This document shows, in pieces, positions 21,101 to 29,543 of a DNA stretch of 60,941 bases (position 1 is its first letter; every line of letters begins with the position of its first letter). The notes under the pieces were generated by a model. That model worked only from the letters and a program-made list of their open reading frames with translations. It ran no database searches and was not told where the DNA came from. The stretch spans positions 1 through 60,941 of the forward strand of contig JAISNC010000093.1 in NCBI GenBank assembly GCA_031276355.1, in the 5' to 3' direction. The DNA is from Odoribacteraceae bacterium. GTDB lineage: Bacteria > Bacteroidota > Bacteroidia > Bacteroidales > Marinifilaceae. Made by a program: the position numbers and the translations under genes.

Positions 21101-21529
21101 CTGCGGCTCTATCCCGCGTTCAGTTCCCGCTACTCGGATCTGATCGGTATGACGCGGGAGTTTGCCGACCGCTGGATGGTGCCAGGCGACGAGAACATCA
21201 CCCAGGTGCCGGCGTTAGCCACCTCCGAGAATTACAAGGAGTATCCCTACCTCCAACGCGCGTACAACGCCTATAATTACTCTGACGTGCGCGTGGCGAA
21301 GGGTGATTTCATCCGCTTGAAAGATATTTACGTGACCTACACGGTGCCGCAACGCTGGTTGAAGAGCGTGCAACTCTCCTCCTTCGCTGTCCGGGCGGCG
21401 GTATCGAACGTGTGCCTGCTGCTGTCGGATAAGACGCTCAAGGGACAAGATCCCGAGTTCGTACGCGCCGGCGGGGTGGCCTTGCCTGTCCCGCGGCAGT
21501 ACACGGTGACGGTAAAACTTGGATTTTAA
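18125..21529 (+). CDS. SusC/RagA-family TonB-linked receptor without STN domain
   Basis: ISGQVVDEEGNSIPGAAVLIKGTTIGVAADMDGYF; FDEVVVTGYQTIDRKLFTGSASVV; paralogous to 10607-14311. Confidence 0.95.
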   Translation: MNKKNILPGIAFVLLLLVMAAGRPSTARATGVERIPGMQVKDSVPQGVRTISGQVVDEEGNSIPGAAVLIKGTTIGVAADMDGYFKLNVPAGKHTLRFSCMGFTPREIDSQSRLLTRVVLQEEIATFDEVVVTGYQTIDRKLFTGSASVVRADKLEADGANDISRMLQGKAAGIAIQNVSGTFGAAPKMKIRGSSSIFGEMKPLWVIDGVVLEDVVEITADELSSGDATTLISSAVAGLNSADIESFQILKDASATALYGARAMNGVIVITTKKGRIGQMTLNYNGEFTVRQVPSYREYNVMNSQQQMAVYLDMEAKGWLRDVEVLNGANGGVFRKMYDGWNRYNPETDSFEVVNTPEGMNQFLKKYEKINTNWFNELFRPSVQHNHSISISTGIEKARFYASLSFFGDPGWAPSDNVNRFTANINTSVDIAKWLSLNLISNTSMRLQTAPGTLSRTVDAQAGNISRAFDINPFSYALNSSRVLRPHDDNGNYEYYTMNYAPFNILDELNNNQIELEVLDTRLQGEFEIKPIRPVNIKLMGSIRYVKTSQEHKIMENSNMAESYRADYNEEVRANNANLYRDPDNVTAVPIEVLPKGGFYTRRDNMLLNYYFRGMANYDNLFSELHRLNVLVGTEIKSTDRSTSENYGYGMQYQRGNVPFVDYRILKKTVERGLSYFSYNNYTDRFVAAFGTAGYSFDERYTLNATVRYDGSNRLGKSRTARWLPTWNISGGWHMKREWFLENVNWLSRMTLRATYGLTANMGPATNSAVIYRNSVPYRPVDYRENGVYIQELENSEITWEKQYEMNIGLDLGFFNNRVSLILDGYTRQGFDLIGVMRSSGIGGKRFKYANYADMRSHGFEFTLNTKNIHTRDLKWETNMTFSYNKNEITNLFSNPRVIDMLPVEGYPREGFPVRGLYSIPFVGLNNEGLPVLRNEFGRSTVGEVNFEEVERTDFLHYEGPVDPTYIGGLDNTFNYKNIKAGIFFTYQFGSKLRLYPAFSSRYSDLIGMTREFADRWMVPGDENITQVPALATSENYKEYPYLQRAYNAYNYSDVRVAKGDFIRLKDIYVTYTVPQRWLKSVQLSSFAVRAAVSNVCLLLSDKTLKGQDPEFVRAGGVALPVPRQYTVTVKLGF

Positions 21530-21547
21530 TTTTAATACACGGAAAAT

Positions 21548-23089
21548 ATGAAAAGAGACTTTTGGATTGTTTTGATCGTATGCGTCCTCTCCTTGTGCGG
21601 GTGTAATGATTTCTTGAACGAGGAGCCGGACAACCGTGCCAAGGTGGAAACGGCAAGCGACTTGCAAGAGTTGCTGGTGAGCGCTTACCCACAAGCCACC
21701 TACCATTTGATCTGCGAGATGATGTCGGACAACGTGACCGACCGCGGGTTTAGCGAGGATTGTGTCACCTCCATCACCGACGACGAGATGTACTTCTGGC
21801 GAGAGGGAACGGACAGTGACTACGACTCTCCCTTTGCCGTGTGGACGGGATTTTACGAGGGGATCGCCGCGGCCAACTACGCGCTGCGGATCATTGATAG
21901 CAAGCCGGATCCGGAGAACTACCGGGCCATGCGCGGCGAAGCGTTGCTCTGCCGCGCCTTCGGCCACTTCCTGCTGGTGAACCTCTGGGCCGAACATTAC
22001 GACCCCGCAACGGCCGCTACCATGCCGGGCATCCCTTACGTGACGGAGCCTGAGACCGTGGCTTTCAAGGAGTATAAACGCAATTCCGTGGAGGAGGTTT
22101 ACCGGATGATTGAAGAAGACCTCCGCCGGGGCTTGCAGATGATCGACGATCAGGCCTACAGCATGCCGAAGTTCCACTTTACCAAGCGAGCGGCCCACGC
22201 CTTCGCGACGCGTTTCTATACCTACAAGGGAACGGAGTGGGATAAGGTGCTCTATCACTCCTTGCAAGCGGTGCCGGAGGACTTCCGGCCGGAGATGCGG
22301 GACGCGCGCGGCACGCACAACCTGCCGGAGTTGGAGTACGCGCTGCAATACACCGACCCGGGGCAAACGTCGATCCTGCTGTCGGTATGCGTGCCCACCT
22401 ACTACAATGACATCTGGAACCGATGCCCGATCCTCGACTCGCGCTATGTACTAACCCCGTCGATGCGCCACGATCTTTTCCCCATCTCCCTGTACAACCT
22501 ACCGGGAGGTTCGCTGGCCTACCGCACGGCGGGACTGGGTAACACCACGGTCTCCTACATGCTCAAGTCATACGGCTACTTCAAGAGCGATGCCGTCAAC
22601 TCCCGTCAGGGGATGCCCTACGTCAACGAGCCGATGCTCACGGTCGAGGATGTCGTCTTGAACAGGATAGAGGCCTACACCATGCTGGGCGATTTCGATC
22701 TCGCCGTGCGCGATTTGAACCGTTTCTACTCGAACCGCGTCACCAATTACAAGGCGGACAACCAGGTGGATCTGGCATTTATCATGGAATTTTACGCCAA
22801 ACCCACGTGGATTAATAACATCCCGGAACCCCACTACAAGGAGAGTTTACAGGCAGACACGCGTAAATTATACTTGATGATGGCCGTGGAGGATTTGCGG
22901 CGGATGGAGTTCATGCAGGAAGGGATGCGTTGGTTCGACATCAAGCGCTTCCACCTTCCCGTTGTCCACCGGCTGCACTGGGAACGCACGGAGATCACGC
23001 TGGATCGTTACGACCCGCGACGCGTGCTACAAATCCCGCAGGAGGCGCAAAAAGCGGGAGTAACGCCTAACGAGCGGCCCAATGAATAA
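21548..23089 (+). CDS. SusD/RagB-like lipoprotein
   Basis: CGCNDFLNEEPDNRAK; RGEALLCRAFGHFLLVNLWAEHYDP; RRMEFMQEGMRWFDIKRFHLPV. Confidence 0.92.
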   Translation: MKRDFWIVLIVCVLSLCGCNDFLNEEPDNRAKVETASDLQELLVSAYPQATYHLICEMMSDNVTDRGFSEDCVTSITDDEMYFWREGTDSDYDSPFAVWTGFYEGIAAANYALRIIDSKPDPENYRAMRGEALLCRAFGHFLLVNLWAEHYDPATAATMPGIPYVTEPETVAFKEYKRNSVEEVYRMIEEDLRRGLQMIDDQAYSMPKFHFTKRAAHAFATRFYTYKGTEWDKVLYHSLQAVPEDFRPEMRDARGTHNLPELEYALQYTDPGQTSILLSVCVPTYYNDIWNRCPILDSRYVLTPSMRHDLFPISLYNLPGGSLAYRTAGLGNTTVSYMLKSYGYFKSDAVNSRQGMPYVNEPMLTVEDVVLNRIEAYTMLGDFDLAVRDLNRFYSNRVTNYKADNQVDLAFIMEFYAKPTWINNIPEPHYKESLQADTRKLYLMMAVEDLRRMEFMQEGMRWFDIKRFHLPVVHRLHWERTEITLDRYDPRRVLQIPQEAQKAGVTPNERPNE

Positions 23090-23117
23090 ACGTACCACCA
23101 TTAAACAGAAAAGAACA

Positions 23118-23966
23118 ATGAGACACCTAAAATACGCGTTGATAGCGGCCTGCCTGGCTTGTTTCATGGCCTGTTCGGACGACGACGATTTTCAAGAGAG
23201 CATCCTGAACAGCGTGCCCGAGCCGCAGACACCGTTAGACGAATGGATCTGGGAGACATTCACGAAGGAATACAACATACGCGTCATCTATAAGTGGAAG
23301 ACGTTCGAGATCACCCCCGAATTAAACCTTGTCCCCACGGAAGAGGCTAAAATCATCCCTTTCCTGGAGATCATCCGGAAAGTATGGATGCTGCCATACA
23401 TTGATCTGGGAGGAGCCCCCTTTTTCAAGGAGACGGCCCCCAAACAGATCGCGCTCGTGGGATCCATCGGTTTCATGGAGGACGGGTTATACCTCCTCGG
23501 GGAGGCGGAGAGAGGGCGCAGGATCACCATCCTGGGATTAAATACCCGGCCGATCAACGAGCTACGGGTGAAGCAGTTCACTCATGACTTTCACCACGAG
23601 TACACCCACATCCTGAACCAGCTCAAAAGCTACCCGCCCGCGTTCGAGGCGATCAGCGCCGGCTCCTACACCACCTCCTGGTCGCAGATCACAAATTCGT
23701 ACGTGGAGGGTTTCATCTCCCCCTACGCCATGGCCGATGCCAACGAGGACTTCGCCGAGATGGTATCCTACTTCGTGATCCTCGATGCCGCCACGTGGGA
23801 TCGCCGCTTGCAAGCTGCCGGCCAACCGACCTCCGAGCCTTACCGGAAGTTAAAAGAGAAGGAGACCATCATGTTGCAATACATGAAGAACATGTACAAC
23901 ATCGACATGTACGAGTTGAGAAACCGCGTGCAAGTCGAGATGGCAAAGATCATCGCCGAACTTTAA
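23118..23966 (+). CDS. HExxH zinc metallohydrolase-like lipoprotein (second cassette copy)
   Basis: Lipobox FMAC; DFHHEYTHILNQLK; NEDFAEM. Confidence 0.85.
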   Translation: MRHLKYALIAACLACFMACSDDDDFQESILNSVPEPQTPLDEWIWETFTKEYNIRVIYKWKTFEITPELNLVPTEEAKIIPFLEIIRKVWMLPYIDLGGAPFFKETAPKQIALVGSIGFMEDGLYLLGEAERGRRITILGLNTRPINELRVKQFTHDFHHEYTHILNQLKSYPPAFEAISAGSYTTSWSQITNSYVEGFISPYAMADANEDFAEMVSYFVILDAATWDRRLQAAGQPTSEPYRKLKEKETIMLQYMKNMYNIDMYELRNRVQVEMAKIIAEL

Positions 23967-23978
23967 AGAGCAAGAACC

Positions 23979-25280
23979 ATGAAAAGAGCAAAAATTATCA
24001 CGATAATGAGCGTCGCGACACTCCTGACGGGGTGTTCCGTCACCACTGACTACCTGTTTGACGAACTGTCCACTCACCGCATCACCCAGTACGTCGAGGC
24101 GTGCGACAAGGCGCTACAGGAGTGGCCCGAGGGGTGGAAGATGGTCTATTACCCCGACACCTCGCAATACGGGGCCTACACTTTCCTGCTTGACTTCCAA
24201 GAGGGAAGACGGGTAAAAATGGCGTGGGACGGGGACAAAGATACCACGGAGAGCGCCTACAACTTCAACACCTCCCAGGGGCCGATCCTGCTGTTCACTA
24301 CCTACTCGCTGCTCCACAAGCTGGCCGACCCCGACCCGAGCGTCTTCGGCGGTGCCATCGGCATGGGCTTCGAGGGCGAGTACGAGTTCATCATCCGGGA
24401 AGTGACGGAGGATCGCATTGACCTCGTCACCCGCAAGCAAAAACGTCCCGTCTCCCTCGTCAAGGCTTCGCGGGAAGATTGGAACCAGTTAGAGTACAAC
24501 CGGCAGATTGTAAGTCGCTTTGAGGTCAACAGGGAGCTGCCCTTCTACCAGTATATCGAGGTCAACGGGGAGAAAGCGACCTTCTTCTACAGCCAGAAAC
24601 TGCGCATGGCCTACATCGCTCACCCGAAGGAGAACCAAACGGTGGTCTACCGCCTGCCGTGGGAATCCACGCCCACGAGCATCCGTTTCATTCGTCCCGT
24701 GACGTTGGGCGGGGTCACCTTCTCCGAAGTCACGATGAACGCCTCCAAGCAACTGCGTATCGCCGACGTGCCCGGCACCACCGGTACATTCTCCCGGGCC
24801 ACTAACCGCACGGATCGATGCGAATTGCGATTTCCCGGTGCGGTAGAGGCTGCCCAGAAACACGACGGCTACAACCTCGTGGAACGGGGCGTGGAGTTGG
24901 ACTACATCACCCCTCCCGGCCACGGGATCGAGTACTTCCGCTTCTACTGGAACCTCGTGGGCTACGCCGCGGGAGAACTCTACACCCGGAATGACCAGGG
25001 GATCGGCCTGTGGGCAGGGTTGTATACCACGAACATCGTGGCCGACGGCGTGGGCGACCAGGTCACGTTTACCAAACACACCTACTCCCAGTGCTCCGGT
25101 GTCCTGACCTTCGACATGAACAACTGGTTCAGCATCGTCTACTTCCCCGGCACGCTGACAAACTACTTGGGCAACCCGGCCGGGTTAACCGTCATCCCCT
25201 TCGGGGATCAATTCTACATGGTCCGCAACGCCGACAATCGCCAGTGGGCCTTGTATAGTCGTAAAAATATGGTTGAATGA
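23979..25280 (+). CDS. DUF4302-type lipoprotein (second cassette copy)
   Basis: TGCSVTTDYLFDELSTHRITQYVEACDKALQEWPEGWKMVYYPD; parallels 16727-18097. Confidence 0.75.
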   Translation: MKRAKIITIMSVATLLTGCSVTTDYLFDELSTHRITQYVEACDKALQEWPEGWKMVYYPDTSQYGAYTFLLDFQEGRRVKMAWDGDKDTTESAYNFNTSQGPILLFTTYSLLHKLADPDPSVFGGAIGMGFEGEYEFIIREVTEDRIDLVTRKQKRPVSLVKASREDWNQLEYNRQIVSRFEVNRELPFYQYIEVNGEKATFFYSQKLRMAYIAHPKENQTVVYRLPWESTPTSIRFIRPVTLGGVTFSEVTMNASKQLRIADVPGTTGTFSRATNRTDRCELRFPGAVEAAQKHDGYNLVERGVELDYITPPGHGIEYFRFYWNLVGYAAGELYTRNDQGIGLWAGLYTTNIVADGVGDQVTFTKHTYSQCSGVLTFDMNNWFSIVYFPGTLTNYLGNPAGLTVIPFGDQFYMVRNADNRQWALYSRKNMVE

Positions 25281-28177
25281 TAAAAAGAAACAGCATGAGA
25301 AAAACAACTCTTTTAGGATTCGTACTGGGAGGAGGCTTGCTATGGGGCGGTTGTTCCGACACGGACGATAACCTCGTGAAATACCTCTCCGATGCCGTGG
25401 AGATCACGGACTCGGAACTCCTCCTGCCCTCCTCCGGGAAGGCCACGGAAAGCACGATCATCACCTCCGACCACCCCTGGACGCTGGAGGGGGGCAACGA
25501 CTGGTGTTCCTTCTCCCCGCGCGACGGCAAGCCGGGGACGACGACCGTCTACTTCACGTTGCTCCCTAACGAGGGCTACGACGACCGAAGTGTCATCGTC
25601 ACGTTGCACTCCTCCGCGGGCGACCTGCCGTTGACCGTCTACCAGAAAAAGAGAGATGCCATCATCTTCTCGAAAGACCGTTTCGACAACATCGGGATGG
25701 ACGGCGGGGAGATAAAAGTCGCGTTACAGACAAACGTGGCGTACCGCGTCGAGATCCCCGCCGCGAACGCCTGGATCCATAGCGTGCCAACCCGCGCCTC
25801 AACCCGCGGCCTCGAAACGCGCGAGGAGACTTTCCAGATCGATGCCACGAGCAACTTCAACGCGCGCAAGGGCATCATCGTCTTTATCAACCTGGAAAAC
25901 GAAAAGATGCAAGACACGGTCACCGTCTACCAGGTGCAGCGCGACCAGATCATCCTCGAGTCCTCCTCCGTCCAAGTGCCCCTGGAGGGAGAGACGATAC
26001 GGGTACCCGTGCGTTCCAACATCGACTACGAGGTCGTCATCCCGTCGGGCAGCGCGTGGATACACCAGGAGCCAAGCCCCCGGGCCGACGAGATCGTGCT
26101 GCGCGTTGAGGAATCACTGACCGAACGCTCGGCCACCATCACGATCCGGGATAAAAATAACACCACCCTCACCGCCTCCCTCGCGATCCAACAACAGGAG
26201 AAAGCGACCTTGAAATTCGAGACGGAATCGACGAACGTGGCGCGCGAGGGGGGCAAGGTGAAAGTCACCGTCCTCGAGAACCTCGGCGGGAAATTCAAGT
26301 TGATCGTCCCCGAATACGCCCCGTGGATCAAGCTATCCACCGCCCCGGGCACGCTCGCGCTGACTCCCCACGAGATCTGGCTCGACGTGGAAGCCAATGG
26401 CACGGACGACCTCGCCCGCGAGGGACGGGTATTCCTGCAAGGCACGGAGGATGTCAACCTCTTCGCCACCTTCACGATCTTCCAGGCGGGAGGCCGCGAG
26501 CCGGAACCGGACGAGCGGATCACCCTCCTCGCGATCGCGGCCGCGCTGGACATCGAGAACTGGCAAAACAACTATCACGAGACCTGGCTCGCGACCAACC
26601 CGCTCAATAAGTGGACGAACGTGAAGACGGATCCCACCGGCGAGCACGTGGTCTCCCTCTCCTTCTCGACGCTGGCAAAAGGGCAACTCCCCAAGGAGAT
26701 CGGCGACCTGGCCTACCTGGAAACGCTGCAATTGAACGTCTCCCCGGGCGTCGGCGGGAAATTCCCCCCGCAGATCGCCAACCTGAAAAAACTCAAGAGC
26801 TTAGAACTATCGGCAGGCAGCTTTGAAGGGCTTATCCCCGAGTTCGGTGCCTTAACCGCCATGAAGAGCCTGATCATCTCGGGCGGGTTCAGCGGCGAGG
26901 CGGGGGCGCACATGGATGCCATCGGCTGGTTAGAGAACCTGGAAACCCTCGAACTGCGCAACGGCCATAACAAATACGGCACCAAGATGCCCGACACGTG
27001 GCGAAACCTGAAAAACCTGCAAACACTGGTGCTCAACGACGCGGGCTTCTCCAACGTCGACCCCGTGGAAGGCATGACGGCCTTGCGCAGCGTAGACCTC
27101 CAGTATCTGCCCGACTTAACGGGCAGCCTCCCGGCCGCGTTCGGCGACCTGAAAGAGTTGAATTACTTGCGGCTCTACCACGTGAACCTCGATGCCCTCC
27201 CGGCCTCGTTCGGCGACTTAGAGAAGCTGGCCACGCTTGATATTCGCCACACGAACATCGCCACCCTCCCCTCCTCCGTCTCCAAGTTGAAGGCGTTGCA
27301 GTCGCTGACGCTCGAAAACAACAAGCTGACCGCCCTGCCGGAGGCCCTGAGCGGGATGACGAACCTGACCACGCTCGTGATTGACGGGAACAAGGAACTG
27401 GCCGGGGAGTTGCCGGTAAACATCGGGAACCTGACGAAGTTGACAAAACTCACCATCATCAATAATCCCCTCCTGGCAGGGGCGATACCCGAGAGCATCT
27501 CCCGCTTGCAAAAGATCACCAATTTGACCATGCAAGGCAACGCCTTTACCGCCCTGCCGACATCCATCGGCGAGATGGTGAACCTGACCTCCATCCGTCT
27601 CGACGGGAACGATTTCCAGGGAACGATCCCCGAATCCATCGGGAATTTGAAGAATCTCACGACCCTCTACATCAACCGGCCGGAGAAAAACCCCTACAAG
27701 GGGTTGATCGGGAGCATCCCCGCCTCTATCGGGAACATCACGACGCTCAAATACTTCCGCCTCGAGAACAACCAGCTGAGCGGGTCGATCCCGGAAACGT
27801 TTAGCGGGCTGACTTCCATGATGGAGTTTCACCTCTCGAACAACGAGTTGACGGGATCTCTGCCCGGCTTCTTCGCCACGTTCCCGGACCTGACCGAGTT
27901 GTACTTGGACAACAACGGCCTCTCCGGGTCGCTCCCCGTTGATTTCCGCGACTTCGCGCGTATCCAGGAGCTGAACCTCTACAACAACAACTTCGAGGGC
28001 ACGATCCCCGAGGGATTCCAGGGGAAGGGCACGTCATACACCCGCACCGGATACTTCCTCGACCTGCGGCTGAACAAGCTCAAGGGAGTCATCCCGCAAA
28101 GTTTCCTCGACAGGACATTCGAAAACAGTAACTTTAAATACCGCGAACAGAAACCCGGTTACGGGTTCACGAATTAA
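25277..28177 (+). CDS. BACON-domain and leucine-rich-repeat surface lipoprotein (start may be 25295)
   Basis: GGCSD lipobox; repeated BACON-like units; C-terminal LRRs (LENNKLTALPEALSGMTNLTTLVIDGN...NNQLSGSIPETFSGLTSMMEFHLSNNELTGSLPGF). Confidence 0.88.
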   Translation: MIKRNSMRKTTLLGFVLGGGLLWGGCSDTDDNLVKYLSDAVEITDSELLLPSSGKATESTIITSDHPWTLEGGNDWCSFSPRDGKPGTTTVYFTLLPNEGYDDRSVIVTLHSSAGDLPLTVYQKKRDAIIFSKDRFDNIGMDGGEIKVALQTNVAYRVEIPAANAWIHSVPTRASTRGLETREETFQIDATSNFNARKGIIVFINLENEKMQDTVTVYQVQRDQIILESSSVQVPLEGETIRVPVRSNIDYEVVIPSGSAWIHQEPSPRADEIVLRVEESLTERSATITIRDKNNTTLTASLAIQQQEKATLKFETESTNVAREGGKVKVTVLENLGGKFKLIVPEYAPWIKLSTAPGTLALTPHEIWLDVEANGTDDLAREGRVFLQGTEDVNLFATFTIFQAGGREPEPDERITLLAIAAALDIENWQNNYHETWLATNPLNKWTNVKTDPTGEHVVSLSFSTLAKGQLPKEIGDLAYLETLQLNVSPGVGGKFPPQIANLKKLKSLELSAGSFEGLIPEFGALTAMKSLIISGGFSGEAGAHMDAIGWLENLETLELRNGHNKYGTKMPDTWRNLKNLQTLVLNDAGFSNVDPVEGMTALRSVDLQYLPDLTGSLPAAFGDLKELNYLRLYHVNLDALPASFGDLEKLATLDIRHTNIATLPSSVSKLKALQSLTLENNKLTALPEALSGMTNLTTLVIDGNKELAGELPVNIGNLTKLTKLTIINNPLLAGAIPESISRLQKITNLTMQGNAFTALPTSIGEMVNLTSIRLDGNDFQGTIPESIGNLKNLTTLYINRPEKNPYKGLIGSIPASIGNITTLKYFRLENNQLSGSIPETFSGLTSMMEFHLSNNELTGSLPGFFATFPDLTELYLDNNGLSGSLPVDFRDFARIQELNLYNNNFEGTIPEGFQGKGTSYTRTGYFLDLRLNKLKGVIPQSFLDRTFENSNFKYREQKPGYGFTN

Positions 28178-28194
28178 ACCAACGTTCATGCAAC

Positions 28195-28222
28195 GCGGGG
28201 GGAGGGATCTCCCTCTCCCCGC
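28195..28222. other. Strong intergenic hairpin without poly-T
   Basis: GCGGGGGGAGGGATCTCCCTCTCCCCGC. Confidence 0.65.
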
Positions 28223-28271
28223 TTCCGAACAACCGTGAAAAAACAACTTGAATAATTCAACACCTGAAAAC

Positions 28272-29489
28272 ATGAAAAACATCACATCGCTTTCTTTGAT
28301 ACTCGCGGCCACCGTGGCCCTCGCCGCGTGCGACGGGGATGACACTCCCGGGAATGGTTCCTTGAAGGCTCCCCAGGGCTTGCAAGTCGTGTCGGTCGCC
28401 GCCACCAGCGCCCTCGTCAGCTGGGAGGAAGATGCCGCCGCCCTCTACCACGATGTCTGCGTCCCCGGCGTGGACACCCTCGCGGTGGAGAGCGCCTCCT
28501 CCTGCGAGATCAGCGGCCTGCAACCCAACACCACCTACACCTGGAAAGCGCGCGCCCGTAACGGCGAGACCGTGACGGCGTGGGTCGACGGCCCCGCCAT
28601 CACGACGGGAGACGTCGCCTTAAACGCCCCCAGGGAGTTGCAAGTCACGTCGACCACCTACAACAGCGCCCTCCTCCTCTGGGAGGGAGACACCACCGCC
28701 CTCTACCACGATGTCTGCATCCCCGGCGTGGATACCCTCTCGGTGGTGAGTTTCTCCTCCTGCGGCATCGACGGCCTGGAACAGAACACCACCTACACCT
28801 GGAAAGTGCGCGCGCGCCGCGGCGAGACCGTGACGGCGTGGGTCGACGGCCCCACCTTCAAGACGGAGATCTATGACGATGCCCGTGGCCCATGGGTCGG
28901 CGAGTGGTACTCCGACGGCAAGTGGACAGGCTCCGTCACCCTCTACGGCAACACGATCCCCTACGAGCAGTTCAGCTCCTACCTGCCCGACACCCTCCGG
29001 CCCGGCACGATGGGCACGATAGACGTCACCATCGAGTTGGCCGAGGAAAACGGCGAGAAGCTCATCGCGATGGAGTTCCCCGCCCCGCCCTTCCCGGGAG
29101 CCTTCACCGAGACCCGCGTCGTCATGCCGATCGTGGACGGCAAGGGCTCCGTCGAGCGCCCCTTGACACAGACCATCCCGGTGGTCACGGCGGCCAACCC
29201 CGTCGCCGTGCGGGATCTCCCCTTTATCGAGAGCATACTCGGGAGCGCGGCAGGGCTTGAATCCATGATAGAAAACCTCTCCATCACGGAGTTCACCGTC
29301 CACCTCACGAAGATCACCTTCACCTTCGGGCCGGTGGCGACGGACACGATCCCCGTGGTCGTGGTCATCGACGGCACCACCGAGCTGGATACGGACAACA
29401 CGCTCGCCAACATCCTGCTCGACACGATGTTATCAGACAACAGGCTAAAAATAACGATCCACTCCTCCCTTTACCGGAAAGAGGAGTGA
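28272..29489 (+). CDS. Lipoprotein with two fibronectin-III-like repeats and an uncharacterised C-terminal domain
   Basis: Lipobox ALAAC; duplicated APxxLQV...SALVSWEE...HDVC.PGVDTL...NTTYTWK.RAR.GETVTAWVDGP. Confidence 0.75.
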   Translation: MKNITSLSLILAATVALAACDGDDTPGNGSLKAPQGLQVVSVAATSALVSWEEDAAALYHDVCVPGVDTLAVESASSCEISGLQPNTTYTWKARARNGETVTAWVDGPAITTGDVALNAPRELQVTSTTYNSALLLWEGDTTALYHDVCIPGVDTLSVVSFSSCGIDGLEQNTTYTWKVRARRGETVTAWVDGPTFKTEIYDDARGPWVGEWYSDGKWTGSVTLYGNTIPYEQFSSYLPDTLRPGTMGTIDVTIELAEENGEKLIAMEFPAPPFPGAFTETRVVMPIVDGKGSVERPLTQTIPVVTAANPVAVRDLPFIESILGSAAGLESMIENLSITEFTVHLTKITFTFGPVATDTIPVVVVIDGTTELDTDNTLANILLDTMLSDNRLKITIHSSLYRKEE

Positions 29490-29543
29490 TCCCCCTTACG
29501 AACGAGAGTCGACTTATCAATAATTAATTAACACTATCGCTTT

